NCBI RefSeq assembly: GCF_003958645.1
Contig: NZ_RXLO01000003.1
Location: 62,001-126,000, forward strand
Direction: 5' to 3'
Source of the DNA: Chitinophaga rhizosphaerae
Lineage (GTDB): Bacteria; Bacteroidota; Bacteroidia; Chitinophagales; Chitinophagaceae
Length of the DNA: 64,000 bases
The notes under the pieces were generated by a model, which saw nothing but the letters and a program-made list of their open reading frames with translations, was not told the DNA's origin and did not search any database. Position numbers and translations under genes: made by a program. Positions 8,605 to 17,671 of the stretch are shown here, one piece after another. How positions within the stretch are numbered: position 1 is the first letter of the stretch; the number at the start of each line of letters is the position of its first letter.

Positions 8605-9729
8605 ATGGACAAGAACACTTTCATTCTGTTGACCGACCGCTATCTGGACGGTACCGCTACCGAGGCTGAAAAACGCCTCGTAGACGCGTATTGCGACCGC
8701 CTGGAGCAAATTCCCGTCTCGGCCCTGACGCGGGAAGAGGAAGACGCGCTGGAAGTGCTGATGTACGCCCGGATCATGGGCAAGGTACAGCAGCGCCCCA
8801 TTCGCCGCTCCTTATACAAATACGCCGCCGCTGCCGCCGTGGTGCTGGCCGCCGGTGCGGCCTTTTTCCTCCTGCGGCCCACGAATAAGCCCGTAGAGCC
8901 CCTGGCCAGGGAGGTCCGTTTCAAAAACGACATTTCCCCCGCAGGGAACAAGCCTACGCTCATGCTGGCAGACGGCTCCGTCGTTGCCCTGGACGATTCC
9001 AGTAACAATGGCATCGCTGCACAAGGCGGCACCCGCGTCCTGCAATCCGCCGAAGGCGCGCTCGAGTACCAGCCCGGTGCCGCGGCAGCCGCTCCGGTGT
9101 TCAATACCCTGACCACGCCGGCAGGATGCCAGTTCCGCCTCATCCTGGCAGACGGCAGCAAGGTATGGCTGAACGCCGCCTCGTCGATCCGCTTCCCTAC
9201 GGCGTTCCGGGGAGAAGACCGCATCGTGGAACTGGAAGGGGAAGCCTATCTCGAAGTCAGCAAAGACGCCGCCCGTCCTTTCCGCGTGATCACCCGCGGG
9301 ATGACGGTCCACGTACTGGGGACGCATTTCAATATCAATGCCTATAAAGACGAGCCCGTGATCCGCACTTCGCTGCTGGAAGGCGCCGTGCGCGTGGCGG
9401 GGAACGGACAGAGCGAGGTGCTCAGCCCGGGCCAGCAGGCGCAGGTCCGCCAGAACGGGAAAATGTACGTGGCCGATGGGGTAGACATGCGCGCCGTGAC
9501 CGCCTGGAAAGAAGGGCGGTTCAATTTCAGCGGGGAGCCCATTACCGAAGTGATGCGCGAAATACAGCGCTGGTATGGTGCCGAAATAATATATAATGGA
9601 GAAGTGAAACACCACTTCGTAGGATCGATCCCGCGGAACCTGCCCGTATCAAGGGTTTTGGAGATGCTGGAAATGACCGGGCGTGTGCGTTTCGAAATAG
9701 ACGGGAAAAAGATCACCGTAAGACCGTAG
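8605..9729 (+). CDS. FecR-family anti-sigma factor
   Basis: 374 residues. Order of parts: a cytoplasmic N-terminal region that would bind an ECF sigma factor (residues 1-68), one transmembrane helix (about 72-90, YAAAAAVVLAAGAAFFLL), a periplasmic FecR domain (TPAGCQFRLILADGSKVWLNAASSI and FRVITRGMTVHVLGTHFNINAY) and a C-terminal DUF4974 domain (FSGEPITEVMREIQRWYGAEI). The domain relays substrate sensing by the STN-carrying SusC encoded next. Normally a sigma gene sits immediately upstream; here the upstream gene is the divergent YdeI-like gene and no sigma gene is adjacent. The nearest unpaired sigma gene is at 18618. Confidence 0.93.
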   Translation: MDKNTFILLTDRYLDGTATEAEKRLVDAYCDRLEQIPVSALTREEEDALEVLMYARIMGKVQQRPIRRSLYKYAAAAAVVLAAGAAFFLLRPTNKPVEPLAREVRFKNDISPAGNKPTLMLADGSVVALDDSSNNGIAAQGGTRVLQSAEGALEYQPGAAAAAPVFNTLTTPAGCQFRLILADGSKVWLNAASSIRFPTAFRGEDRIVELEGEAYLEVSKDAARPFRVITRGMTVHVLGTHFNINAYKDEPVIRTSLLEGAVRVAGNGQSEVLSPGQQAQVRQNGKMYVADGVDMRAVTAWKEGRFNFSGEPITEVMREIQRWYGAEIIYNGEVKHHFVGSIPRNLPVSRVLEMLEMTGRVRFEIDGKKITVRP

Positions 9730-9752
9730 CGACATTAGACAGTTTAATAGCC

Positions 9753-9782
9753 AAAAAAAAGATCCCGGCTTGCAGGCCGGGA
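9753..9782 (+). promoter_or_regulatory. A-run plus GC hairpin between FecR and SusC genes
   Basis: AAAAAAAA is followed by a perfect 7-bp stem (TCCCGGC / GCCGGGA) with a TTGCAG loop, 24 bases after the FecR stop. No T-run follows on the plus strand, so it is not a canonical terminator there; read from the minus strand it would be one. A hairpin with the same layout lies between FecR and SusC at 36699, suggesting an attenuator or transcript-processing element that sets SusC level. Confidence 0.5.
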
Positions 9783-9962
9783 CCCGGCAACAGGAGGTAC
9801 CAGCTCCGGTTGCCAAGGGCGAAACAAATGTTCAGTTGAGAGAAAATTTATTTATCACCCAAAATCAAAAGTATGATTTTAAAAGGCAGGTGCCAACACC
9901 GGCAGGGTATCCCTTACCCGCCTGATTGTAGAACCTCCCGGAAGATGCTACCCGGGAGCAAA

Positions 9963-12900
9963 ATGTGGAAGATTATGAAGCTCACCACTTTATTCATGCT
10001 GACGGCATGTATTACCGTTAGCGCCGGAACATTCGGCCAGACTGTCGATTTTTCTATCAGGAAATCCTCGCTCGAGCATTTTTTCAAGCTGGTGGAGCGG
10101 CAAACGGGGTATTCTTTCCTCTATTCGAAAGAAGATATCCAGACGCTGGAGGTATCTGACCTGAATGTTTTTAAAACCGATCTGAACACCGCGCTGCGCA
10201 AGGCGTTCAGCAGCCAGCCCCTTACTTACACGGTGCTGGACAAGGTTGTGATCGTAAAGAGAAAAGCCAATTTCGCTCCTTCCGCCACGATGGAGGTCCT
10301 TGCGCCTGCCGCGATCGATATTTCGGGAACGGTAACGGATATGGACGGCACCCCGCTGCCGGGGGCTTCCATCCAGGTAAAAGGCACAAGGCGCACCGCG
10401 GTTTCGGATGTAGACGGCCGGTTCGTGATCTCCGCCGCTGCCGGTGATGTGCTGGTGATCCGCTATGTAGGTTTCAGCGAAAAGGAAATGAAAGTAGGAC
10501 CGGAAACCGTACTGACCATCAAACTGGATCAGCTTCCCTCGCGCCTGCAGGGCGTTTCCATCGTGAGCACGGGTTACACCACGCTCTCGAAAGAACGCGC
10601 CGCCGGTTCGTTTTCCTCCATTTCCGCCAAAGACATGGCCAATAAAATGGATGTAGGCCTGCTCAACCGCCTCGAAGGTATGGCCGCAGGTTTCACCAAC
10701 TATAGGGGCGATGCGCCCCAGATCCGCGGCGTATCGTCGATCAACGCCGAAATTAAACCGCTGTTCGTGGTAGACGGTATCCCCTATGAAGGCGATATCA
10801 ATGCCATCAACCCGTCCGACGTTGCTTCGATCACCATGCTGAAAGACGCTTCCGCTGCGTCTATCTACGGCGCGCGCGCTGCCAATGGTGTGATCGTGAT
10901 CGTGACCAAAACCGGGAAACCCGGTCCCATGCGCGTTAACCTCAGCAGCTCGTTCCGCGTCACCCCGTTGCCCGACAGAGGCTACATGAACCGTATGTCG
11001 AGCTCGGAACTGGTGGATTTCCAGCGCGAAATGTTCGGATACTGGTCTAACGACTACTCCAACATCGACGAGCGTAAGTTCATGAACGACGTGTATCGCC
11101 TCCTTTACGAACATAAAGCAGGCAATATTTCCGACGCTGAACTCGACAAAGCCCTGGAACCTTATCGCAAGAACGACCGCTACCAGCAGGTGAAAGACGA
11201 ATTCCTCCGCAAAGCCGCACTCGTGCAGCAGCACAACCTTTCGCTTTCCGGCGGTACGGATAAACACCAGTATAACCTGTCCGTCAACTACATGCGCGAC
11301 AATCCGTATGAAAAGGAACAATCCAACGAGCGTTTCGGATACAACCTCCGCAATGTATTCAACCTGAATAACTGGGCCCGTCTGGACGTTGGCGTGCTGG
11401 GCAGCCATACCCGCGCCGAATACGACAACGGCTTCAACGGCTACAGCAACCTCAACGGCGGCCGTGCAAGCTACTTCATGCTGCGCAACCCCGATGGCTC
11501 GCCCGCTAAATGGTACGGCGGCAAATCCCAGTTCGAGATCGACCGGTTGAAAGGGCTCGGACTGATGGACGAAACGATGTACCCGATGGACGAAGTGCAT
11601 CAACAGCACTTCAAAAACAATACTAACTACCTGAACATGAACGTGGGACTGAACCTTCGTTTGTTGAAAGGATTGTCGCTGGATGTGCGCTACCAGAACG
11701 AGCGTACGGAAGGTTTCCGCAGCCAGCTGTATCGTGCGAACGCTAATTATGTGAGAACGATGATCAACGATGCAACGGTGATCAAAGACGGTCAGACGAA
11801 ACTGAACGTACCTACCGGCGGACAATACGACGAAACGCGCACAGCCAACAATTCCTACACGCTGCGGGCACAGCTGAATTTTAACCGCATGTTCGGTTCT
11901 GACCACCAGGTGCAGTTCCTGGCAGGTGCCGAGCGCCGCAATGTCCGCGAAACCGGTACGCATATCTACCGGTACGGTTTCGACGAGTTTTCCCTCACGT
12001 CGAAATCCATCGACGAGCTGACGATGCTCGGAACTACCATTTACGGAACGGAAGCGCTTTTCGGGCAATACCGCCTGTCACGCCGCGAAAAGGCGCCGTA
12101 TGAAATCGAGAACAGGTTCGTATCTTTCTATGGTAACGGTTCTTATACCTTTAACCGGAGATGGACGGCCACGGGATCGCTCCGGATCGACCAGAGCAAC
12201 CTCTTCGGCACCAACCCGAAATTCCAGTACCGTCCGCTTTGGTCTGCCGGCGCCATGTACGTGATCAGCGAAAACGATCTCCCCTGGCTCGACCGTTTGT
12301 CTGCCCGCGCAACCTACGGTGTGAACGGGAACGTTGCCAAGAAAACGGGCCCATACCTGATCGCTGTCAACAACGGCACCAACTACTATACCAACGAGCC
12401 GCAAGCCTACATCGACTATCCGCCGAACCCGGATTTACGCTGGGAGAAAACCAACGTAATCAACCTCGGCCTGGACTTCAATATGTTTAAAGGCCGCCTC
12501 ACCGGTACGCTCGATTTCTATAACAAGCAAACCGGCGACCTCATGGGTGCGCTCCAGGCAGACCCTACCATCGGCTGGGAGGAAATTACCGTGAACTACG
12601 GCGCCATGGTCAACCGCGGCGTAGACGTATCGCTCACGAGCGTGAACATGCAACAGAATAACTTCCGTTGGTCGAGCACGTTCAATTTCAACTATAACAA
12701 AAATGAACTGACGGACCTGTATGTGTCTGCCAATTCTACCATCGATTACGTGTACAACCTACAGAACCGCCAGGGCAAAGCGATGCGTTCGCTGTACAGC
12801 ATCCGTTACGCTGGGCTGGACAAAACCGGCCGTCCGCAGGCGTATACCAAAGACGGTAAAATCGTAAGCAGTGCAGGAGAACTGACGCCCGAGGATCTCG

Positions 12901-13442
12901 TATATTCCGGTACCACGGTTCCCCCGTACTCCGCTTCCCTCATCAACAACCTGAAGTACAAAAACTTCGAGCTGTTCTTCATGTTCATTTATTATGGAGG
13001 CCATATTCAGCGCGACGTGATCGCACCTTACCTGACGCGCCTGCCCGAGCTGAACTACACCACCAATATGGACCGCCTGGCGTTGAACTACTGGCGCCAG
13101 CCGGGAGACGAAAACAACCCGGACATGGCACCCGCCTATTATGCATCCGCTCCCACCAACTCCACGCTGATCTGGAATGCGGCAGATAAGCATATCTCGA
13201 AAGCGAGCTTCATCAAACTGCGCGACATCACACTGGGATACAACCTGCCGTCTGCGCTGCTGAAGAAATACAAGGTACAGGGGCTGCGCCTCATGATGCA
13301 GGTCCAGAACGCATGGCGCTGGTCTGCCAACCCGCAGGACCTCGATGCGGAAGTATGGAACGGCACCACGCTGCAAAATTACCCGACCCGCGGCACACTG
13401 GTCCCTACCAGCTACACCTTCGGTCTTAACCTTACTTTCTAA
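9963..13442 (+). CDS. SusC/RagA-family TonB-dependent transporter with STN domain
   Basis: 1159 residues from the ATG chosen here, giving the signal peptide MKLTTLFMLTACITVSAGTFGQ after a short lead; starts at 9873 and 9945 are less protein-like. Domains in order: STN (VDFSIRKSSLEHFFKLVERQ to TYTVLDKVVIVKRK), a carboxypeptidase-regulatory-like beta-sandwich (ISGTVTDMDGTPLPGASIQV), TonB plug (IRGVSSINAEIKPLFVVDG, then LKDASAASIYGARAANG, a SusC signature), and the barrel, ending with SYTFGLNLTF. The STN domain would contact the periplasmic part of the FecR protein encoded upstream, so this transporter both imports and signals. The SusD gene follows after 11 bases. The substrate cannot be told from the sequence. 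Confidence 0.95.
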   Translation: MWKIMKLTTLFMLTACITVSAGTFGQTVDFSIRKSSLEHFFKLVERQTGYSFLYSKEDIQTLEVSDLNVFKTDLNTALRKAFSSQPLTYTVLDKVVIVKRKANFAPSATMEVLAPAAIDISGTVTDMDGTPLPGASIQVKGTRRTAVSDVDGRFVISAAAGDVLVIRYVGFSEKEMKVGPETVLTIKLDQLPSRLQGVSIVSTGYTTLSKERAAGSFSSISAKDMANKMDVGLLNRLEGMAAGFTNYRGDAPQIRGVSSINAEIKPLFVVDGIPYEGDINAINPSDVASITMLKDASAASIYGARAANGVIVIVTKTGKPGPMRVNLSSSFRVTPLPDRGYMNRMSSSELVDFQREMFGYWSNDYSNIDERKFMNDVYRLLYEHKAGNISDAELDKALEPYRKNDRYQQVKDEFLRKAALVQQHNLSLSGGTDKHQYNLSVNYMRDNPYEKEQSNERFGYNLRNVFNLNNWARLDVGVLGSHTRAEYDNGFNGYSNLNGGRASYFMLRNPDGSPAKWYGGKSQFEIDRLKGLGLMDETMYPMDEVHQQHFKNNTNYLNMNVGLNLRLLKGLSLDVRYQNERTEGFRSQLYRANANYVRTMINDATVIKDGQTKLNVPTGGQYDETRTANNSYTLRAQLNFNRMFGSDHQVQFLAGAERRNVRETGTHIYRYGFDEFSLTSKSIDELTMLGTTIYGTEALFGQYRLSRREKAPYEIENRFVSFYGNGSYTFNRRWTATGSLRIDQSNLFGTNPKFQYRPLWSAGAMYVISENDLPWLDRLSARATYGVNGNVAKKTGPYLIAVNNGTNYYTNEPQAYIDYPPNPDLRWEKTNVINLGLDFNMFKGRLTGTLDFYNKQTGDLMGALQADPTIGWEEITVNYGAMVNRGVDVSLTSVNMQQNNFRWSSTFNFNYNKNELTDLYVSANSTIDYVYNLQNRQGKAMRSLYSIRYAGLDKTGRPQAYTKDGKIVSSAGELTPEDLVYSGTTVPPYSASLINNLKYKNFELFFMFIYYGGHIQRDVIAPYLTRLPELNYTTNMDRLALNYWRQPGDENNPDMAPAYYASAPTNSTLIWNAADKHISKASFIKLRDITLGYNLPSALLKKYKVQGLRLMMQVQNAWRWSANPQDLDAEVWNGTTLQNYPTRGTLVPTSYTFGLNLTF

Positions 13443-13453
13443 ACATGTGCACG

Positions 13454-14902
13454 ATGAAAAAAACAATATATGGAGTGATCGCCGGCGCCGCCGTTTTCCT
13501 GGCCGCCGGATGTAACAAATATCTGGACATCAAGCCGAAAGGGTATACCATCCCTGAATTTTTCGACGATTTCCAAAGACTGGGGAACGACATCAGCCTG
13601 TACCGCGCTGTTTCCGCCTATCCCGTTTACCTGACAGACGATGTACAGTCGGGTATGGAAAAGGATGTGAACAAAGCGGCTTCCTTCGCAGCCTTACCGC
13701 AGTTCAAAAAGAACATGTATACTTTCGTACCGGGACAGGTGCTGGAAGCGGGACAGACGGACAATCAGTGGGAGCCTTCCTACTCCCACATCTTCACCTA
13801 TAACGTCATCATCAACAACGTGATGAACGTACCCGACGGAACGGAAGCCGAAAAGCGCCGGGTAAGAGCGGAAGCCCTCGTAGGCCGCGCCTTCGAATAC
13901 CTGACGCTCGTTAACACCTACGCCAAACATTACGACGCAGCTACTGCTGCCACTGACCTCGGCGTGCCCCTGATCCTGACGGAAGACATCAACGCCAAGT
14001 ACGAACGTGCCACCGTGGCCCAGGTGTACGCGCAAATCCGCAAAGACCTCGACGAAGCTACGCCGAACCTGTACGAAAAAGTACCCAACGCCTTCCATCC
14101 GCCCAAAAGCGTAGGCTTCGCCTTCCTCAGCCGGATGTACCTCTACATGGGCGATTACCAGAACGCCCTGAAGAACGCCAACGAGGCGCTCAAACTGGCG
14201 AACAAACTGGTAGATTATAAAATCTACACCACCCGGAAAGGTACCTTCGGCCGCGTATGCACGCTGGCAGACAGCACCGCCTTCCCCGACGGCAACCTCA
14301 ACCCCGAAACCATCTGGGCACGCCTCAGCAGCTCCAGCTATGGTACGGTGAATGCGGAAGTATATGCCGCGGAAGACCTGATCTCCACCTTCAAGCGCGA
14401 TCTGCCGGCAGGCGCAGCCGATCAGCGGTTCAAGCTGTTTTATTGCGACAGCACCGCCCAGTTCGGTACCGCCGTTGTTAAATTCCCCGGTCGCGTGCTG
14501 TGGGCGTCTTACGCAGAAGCGAACGTAGGCCTGTCTCTCCCCGAAATCATCCTCACCGCCGCCGAATGCGAAGCGCGTGTGGGTGATAAGGACAAAGCCC
14601 TGGCGCACCTGAACAACCTGCGCAATTTCCGCATCAAGAACAACCAGCCGCTGGTGGCCGCAACGAAAGACGATGCCCTCCGCATGGCAGTAGAAGAGCG
14701 CCGCCGCGAACTGGCTTTCGTGGGTACGCATCGCCTCTTCGATCTGAAGCGCCTCAATAAAGACCCGCGCTTCGCCAAATCTGTAACGCATAAACACGGG
14801 GCAGAAACCTGGACGATACCCGCGAACGATAACAGGTTCATCCTGCCCGTTCCGCCGAAAGTACTGTCCATGAACCCCGGCATACCGCAATACGAAAGAT
14901 AA
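13454..14902 (+). CDS. SusD/RagB-family nutrient-binding lipoprotein
   Basis: 482 residues from the ATG at 13454; an in-frame ATG at 13445 would add three residues and puts extra charge away from the signal, so the later one is preferred. The lipobox is LAAG-Cys20. Later landmarks are YLDIKPKGYTIPEFFDDFQR, the helix YEHIFTYNVIINNVM-like region, EALVGRAFEYLTLVNTYAKHY, and the C-terminal VEERRRELAFVGTHRLFDLK with FILPVPPKVLSMNPGIPQYE. This N-terminal pattern fits the SusD subgroup with a long N-terminal arm. It pairs with the SusC gene just upstream; a terminator at 14953 closes this part of the transcript. Confidence 0.94.
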   Translation: MKKTIYGVIAGAAVFLAAGCNKYLDIKPKGYTIPEFFDDFQRLGNDISLYRAVSAYPVYLTDDVQSGMEKDVNKAASFAALPQFKKNMYTFVPGQVLEAGQTDNQWEPSYSHIFTYNVIINNVMNVPDGTEAEKRRVRAEALVGRAFEYLTLVNTYAKHYDAATAATDLGVPLILTEDINAKYERATVAQVYAQIRKDLDEATPNLYEKVPNAFHPPKSVGFAFLSRMYLYMGDYQNALKNANEALKLANKLVDYKIYTTRKGTFGRVCTLADSTAFPDGNLNPETIWARLSSSSYGTVNAEVYAAEDLISTFKRDLPAGAADQRFKLFYCDSTAQFGTAVVKFPGRVLWASYAEANVGLSLPEIILTAAECEARVGDKDKALAHLNNLRNFRIKNNQPLVAATKDDALRMAVEERRRELAFVGTHRLFDLKRLNKDPRFAKSVTHKHGAETWTIPANDNRFILPVPPKVLSMNPGIPQYER

Positions 14903-14952
14903 AACCAACCGTTTCTTTCTTAACCACGAGTGATAAACCCATACAATCAAGC

Positions 14953-14980
14953 GGCGCCGGATTTCCCGGCGCCCTTTTTT
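14953..14980 (+). terminator. Rho-independent terminator after SusD gene
   Basis: A perfect 8-bp stem (GGCGCCGG / CCGGCGCC) with an ATTTC loop is followed by CTTTTTT. It separates the SusC-SusD pair from the thioredoxin-like gene, whose ATG begins only 12 bases later, so that gene is expressed by read-through from upstream. Confidence 0.85.
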
Positions 14981-14992
14981 AAAAACTGCATC

Positions 14993-16186
14993 ATGAAACC
15001 ATTCTTACTGATCTTCGCCCTCTTCACCTCCCTCACGCTCCGCGCGCAGGAAGAAGGCATCCGCTTCGGCACCGCGCCCTGGAACGAAACACTCGCCCAG
15101 GCCGGAAAGGAAAATAAACTCGTGTTCCTCGATTGCTACACCTCCTGGTGCGCGCCCTGCAAATGGATGGACAAAAACGTGTTCGTCCTCAAAAACGTAG
15201 CGGACTTCTACAACGGCAAATTCGTAAACACGAAATTCGACATGGAAAAAGGGGAAGGGATCGAATTGCGGAAAAAATACAACGTGCAATCGTTCCCCAC
15301 TTACCTGTTCATCAATTCAAAAGGTGAAATTGTGCACAGGACCGGCTCACGGATGACCGCCGAGGAATTCCTCGAAGAAGGCCGGATGGCGGCGGATCCC
15401 GATCGCAGCCTGTCGTCTGTGGCAAAAAGATATGCAGACGGCCAGCGAGACATTCCCTTCCTCCTCAACTACTATCTCGCCCTCAGCCGCTCAGACCGGC
15501 AGATGGCGGAAAAAATCGCAGGAGAGATCAGCGGAAAAATGACAGACAGCACGCTGGGAACACCCCTGGGCTGGAAAGCGATCAAGCACCTGGCGCGTAC
15601 CAGCACCGATAAATTCGGCAAATATTACCTCGCTCACCAGGACGATTTCAGGCACTATACAACCGGCGCCGAGCTGGATGCGCTGACAGACAGACTGTTG
15701 TCCAGCACCTTGTACGGCCATGTGTACGCCGGAAACGAAGCGGCGTTCTACGAAGGACTGAAGCATTTTTCGAAATCCCCGTCCAAAGACCGCCAGCAGC
15801 AGGCCGTGATGCTGGAAGCGGAATTCCTGCTCCGTCAAGGCCGCGCAAAACAATACATCGCGCTGACAAACAAGGCGATGAAAGGCGTGCTGAATGCCGA
15901 AGCGGAAAAACTGAGCTTCCTGGCACGGCGGATCAGCGGAAAGAAAGAGCCCGACGAAAAAATGAAGCCTTTCCTCCCCCAAGCCTACAAACTGGCAAAA
16001 AGGGCCGTTGAAGTAGATCCGGAAGAATACAGCGTGCAAAGCACCTTCGGATGGGTCTGCCTTTCCCTCAAAAAGAAGGACGAAGGCCTCAAAGCCGCCC
16101 GCAAAGCGCGCGCGCTGGCCGACGCCGAAACGTCCAAAATCCAGAAACTCGCGCAGGAACTGGTAGACGAATTCGATCGCTTATAA
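14993..16186 (+). CDS. Periplasmic thioredoxin-fold protein with helical repeat region
   Basis: 397 residues. A short signal peptide (MKPFLLIFALFTSLTLRAQ) exports it. A thioredoxin domain follows with the redox motif WCAPC (Cys53, Cys56), then KFDMEKGEGIELRKKYNVQSFPTYLF, where the cis-proline of the fold lies in SFPTY. From about residue 140 the protein is helical and TPR-like (for example MKPFLPQAYKLAKRAVEVDPEEYSV, SLKKKDEGLKAARKARAL). Thioredoxin-like genes next to SusC/SusD pairs are frequent in Chitinophagaceae; they may keep the partner lipoproteins' or an imported protein's disulfides in the right state. The function here is inferred. It sits past a terminator but before a promoter I can identify, so read-through is likely. 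Confidence 0.88.
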   Translation: MKPFLLIFALFTSLTLRAQEEGIRFGTAPWNETLAQAGKENKLVFLDCYTSWCAPCKWMDKNVFVLKNVADFYNGKFVNTKFDMEKGEGIELRKKYNVQSFPTYLFINSKGEIVHRTGSRMTAEEFLEEGRMAADPDRSLSSVAKRYADGQRDIPFLLNYYLALSRSDRQMAEKIAGEISGKMTDSTLGTPLGWKAIKHLARTSTDKFGKYYLAHQDDFRHYTTGAELDALTDRLLSSTLYGHVYAGNEAAFYEGLKHFSKSPSKDRQQQAVMLEAEFLLRQGRAKQYIALTNKAMKGVLNAEAEKLSFLARRISGKKEPDEKMKPFLPQAYKLAKRAVEVDPEEYSVQSTFGWVCLSLKKKDEGLKAARKARALADAETSKIQKLAQELVDEFDRL

Positions 16187-16218
16187 GCATAACGGTTGAT
16201 AATATATATGCGATTACA

Positions 16219-16249
16219 GGGCCCCGGATTTCTCCGGAGCCCTTTTTTT
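16219..16249 (+). terminator. Rho-independent terminator, convergent genes
   Basis: A stem of GGGC-C-CCGG against CCGG-A-GCCC (one mismatch) with a six-base loop precedes TTTTTTT. The T-run contains the stop codon of the convergent deacetylase gene, so the two genes end within the same element. Confidence 0.8.
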
Positions 16250-17189
16250 ATGCCCGTAAAATCGCGGGATCGCCCAGTGCCATGGCCGCGATATCGTCTT
16301 TACGCATGAACGCCACGCCGGCGTGCCCTTGCATGTATTGGAACATTTCCCGCGCTGCCAGCACCATCTGCGGCGTACCGCCGATACGGTCATGAAAACT
16401 GACGGAAAGCATCCGCCGCCGCCGTGCGCTTTCAGCATAGAGTTGGTCAAATTCCATTTTGACCTGTTCCAGGAACTGGCCGGTGGAAAAGTGCTGCCCC
16501 TCGATGAGCAGGATGTCGTTGCATCGCAACGTATACGGCACAACAGCGAAGTCTTTTCCGTTCAGTTGGATGAGAAAAGGCTCGTCGCGGCCAAGGTCGT
16601 CGATATGGTACGTGAATCCCAGCTCCTGGAGGATCTGCAGCGTATTGGCGCCGCGGCGCAGCCAATTGGCGTTGTATCCTTTGGCCGTTACGCCGGTAAC
16701 TTCCCGGATAGCCGCCACGCCATCCGCGATGAATTTTTTCTCCGTGGCATAGTCCATCGCGTATTGGCTGCTCCAGTTCATGCCATGGGCCGCAGCTTCG
16801 TGGCCGCGTTGTACGATCTCTTTCGCCAGGGCAGGGCTGTTGAGCACCGCCGATCCCACCATATGGGAGGTAACTTTTATGCCGAGCCGGTCCCAGTTAT
16901 CGAGCATCCGCGGAATGCCTTCCTGGTACCCGTATGCATACCAGGTGGCGGCCGGAAGATCGCGGTAACCGGCCGCCATATTGGGTGGAAAAGGACTTTC
17001 GGCATCGGCTGGCTGTCCGCCGGATTCGAACTGCATGGAAACGGAAACGATAAGCTTGGCGCCGTTCGGCCAACGGGCGGGCGCAGCAGCGGTAACGGGT
17101 TGTGGCAACGCCATGGCGGCGGCAGGGCCGATGAGCCCGGTGAGGCCCAGCATTCCCGTGTGCTGGAGGAATTTTCTTCTGTTTTGCAT
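16248..17189 (-). CDS. Secreted polysaccharide deacetylase-fold hydrolase (PuuE-like)
   Basis: 313 residues from the ATG at 17189. The N-terminus NRRKFLQHTGMLGLTGLIG is a twin-arginine (Tat) signal, so the enzyme is probably exported folded. The NodB-type barrel is seen in VSVSMQFESGGQ, TSHMVGSAV, RGHEAAAHGMNW (two histidines of the metal site) and LSVSFHDRIGG. The layout resembles PuuE/allantoinase-like and related chitin-type deacetylases, where a Glu replaces one Asp of motif 1. The substrate is unknown, possibly an N-acyl sugar or ureide. It follows the DoxX gene by four bases and is divergent from an AraC regulator. Confidence 0.82.
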   Translation of the reverse strand: MQNRRKFLQHTGMLGLTGLIGPAAAMALPQPVTAAAPARWPNGAKLIVSVSMQFESGGQPADAESPFPPNMAAGYRDLPAATWYAYGYQEGIPRMLDNWDRLGIKVTSHMVGSAVLNSPALAKEIVQRGHEAAAHGMNWSSQYAMDYATEKKFIADGVAAIREVTGVTAKGYNANWLRRGANTLQILQELGFTYHIDDLGRDEPFLIQLNGKDFAVVPYTLRCNDILLIEGQHFSTGQFLEQVKMEFDQLYAESARRRRMLSVSFHDRIGGTPQMVLAAREMFQYMQGHAGVAFMRKDDIAAMALGDPAILRA

Positions 17190-17193
17190 GATA

Positions 17194-17586
17194 TTATTGA
17201 TGAATGAGTGGATCGATCGCCCACCTGTTAAATTGAACATATTGCAACAGCACCGCAAAGAATGCCGCATGTATCAGCTGGGACGGAACGGCTTCCCAGT
17301 TTTCGATCAGGGACGTGCCAAGGATGAGTAGCACCATGGTGACGCCGCCTGCAACCAGCGCCGGACGGGTGAAAAGGCCGAAGATCAGCAGCAGCCCGAT
17401 GATGAATTCAGCGACCGGAAGCGCGTAACTGAACGGTACAACCAGGCTTTTCGGGAGCATCGAACGGTCGAAACTGGCAACCATCCATTGGCTGAAGCCC
17501 CTGAGCTTGGGCAGCCGCACCAGCCCGTGCCCGAACATGCTGGCGCCCAGGGCAAGGCGAAGCAAAAGAAAAACGGTAGTATGCAT
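17194..17586 (-). CDS. DoxX-family small membrane protein
   Basis: 130 residues with four hydrophobic segments (FLLLRLALGASMFGHG; ALPVAEFIIGLLLIFGLF; ALVAGGVTMVLLILGTSLI; LIHAAFFAVLLQYVQF). The N-terminal RLALGASMFGHGLVRLPKL is the usual DoxX opening. DoxX proteins are inner-membrane subunits in quinone or oxidoreductase-linked complexes in some species, but their role in Bacteroidota is not established. The gene leads a two-gene unit with the deacetylase and shares an 85-base divergent control region with the AraC regulator, making that regulator the obvious candidate controller. Confidence 0.85.
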   Translation of the reverse strand: MHTTVFLLLRLALGASMFGHGLVRLPKLRGFSQWMVASFDRSMLPKSLVVPFSYALPVAEFIIGLLLIFGLFTRPALVAGGVTMVLLILGTSLIENWEAVPSQLIHAAFFAVLLQYVQFNRWAIDPLIHQ

Positions 17587-17671
17587 GAAAATTCATTTAA
17601 TTGTACAAAATTGAGTAGTATTTGGGAGATATGATTGTATAATTATTGGAAATTCGGGTACCTTTACGGGT

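Noticed and set aside
9990..12068. 692-residue minus-strand frame opposite SusC
   Set aside because: Antisense mirror of a supported gene, with no start context or domain.
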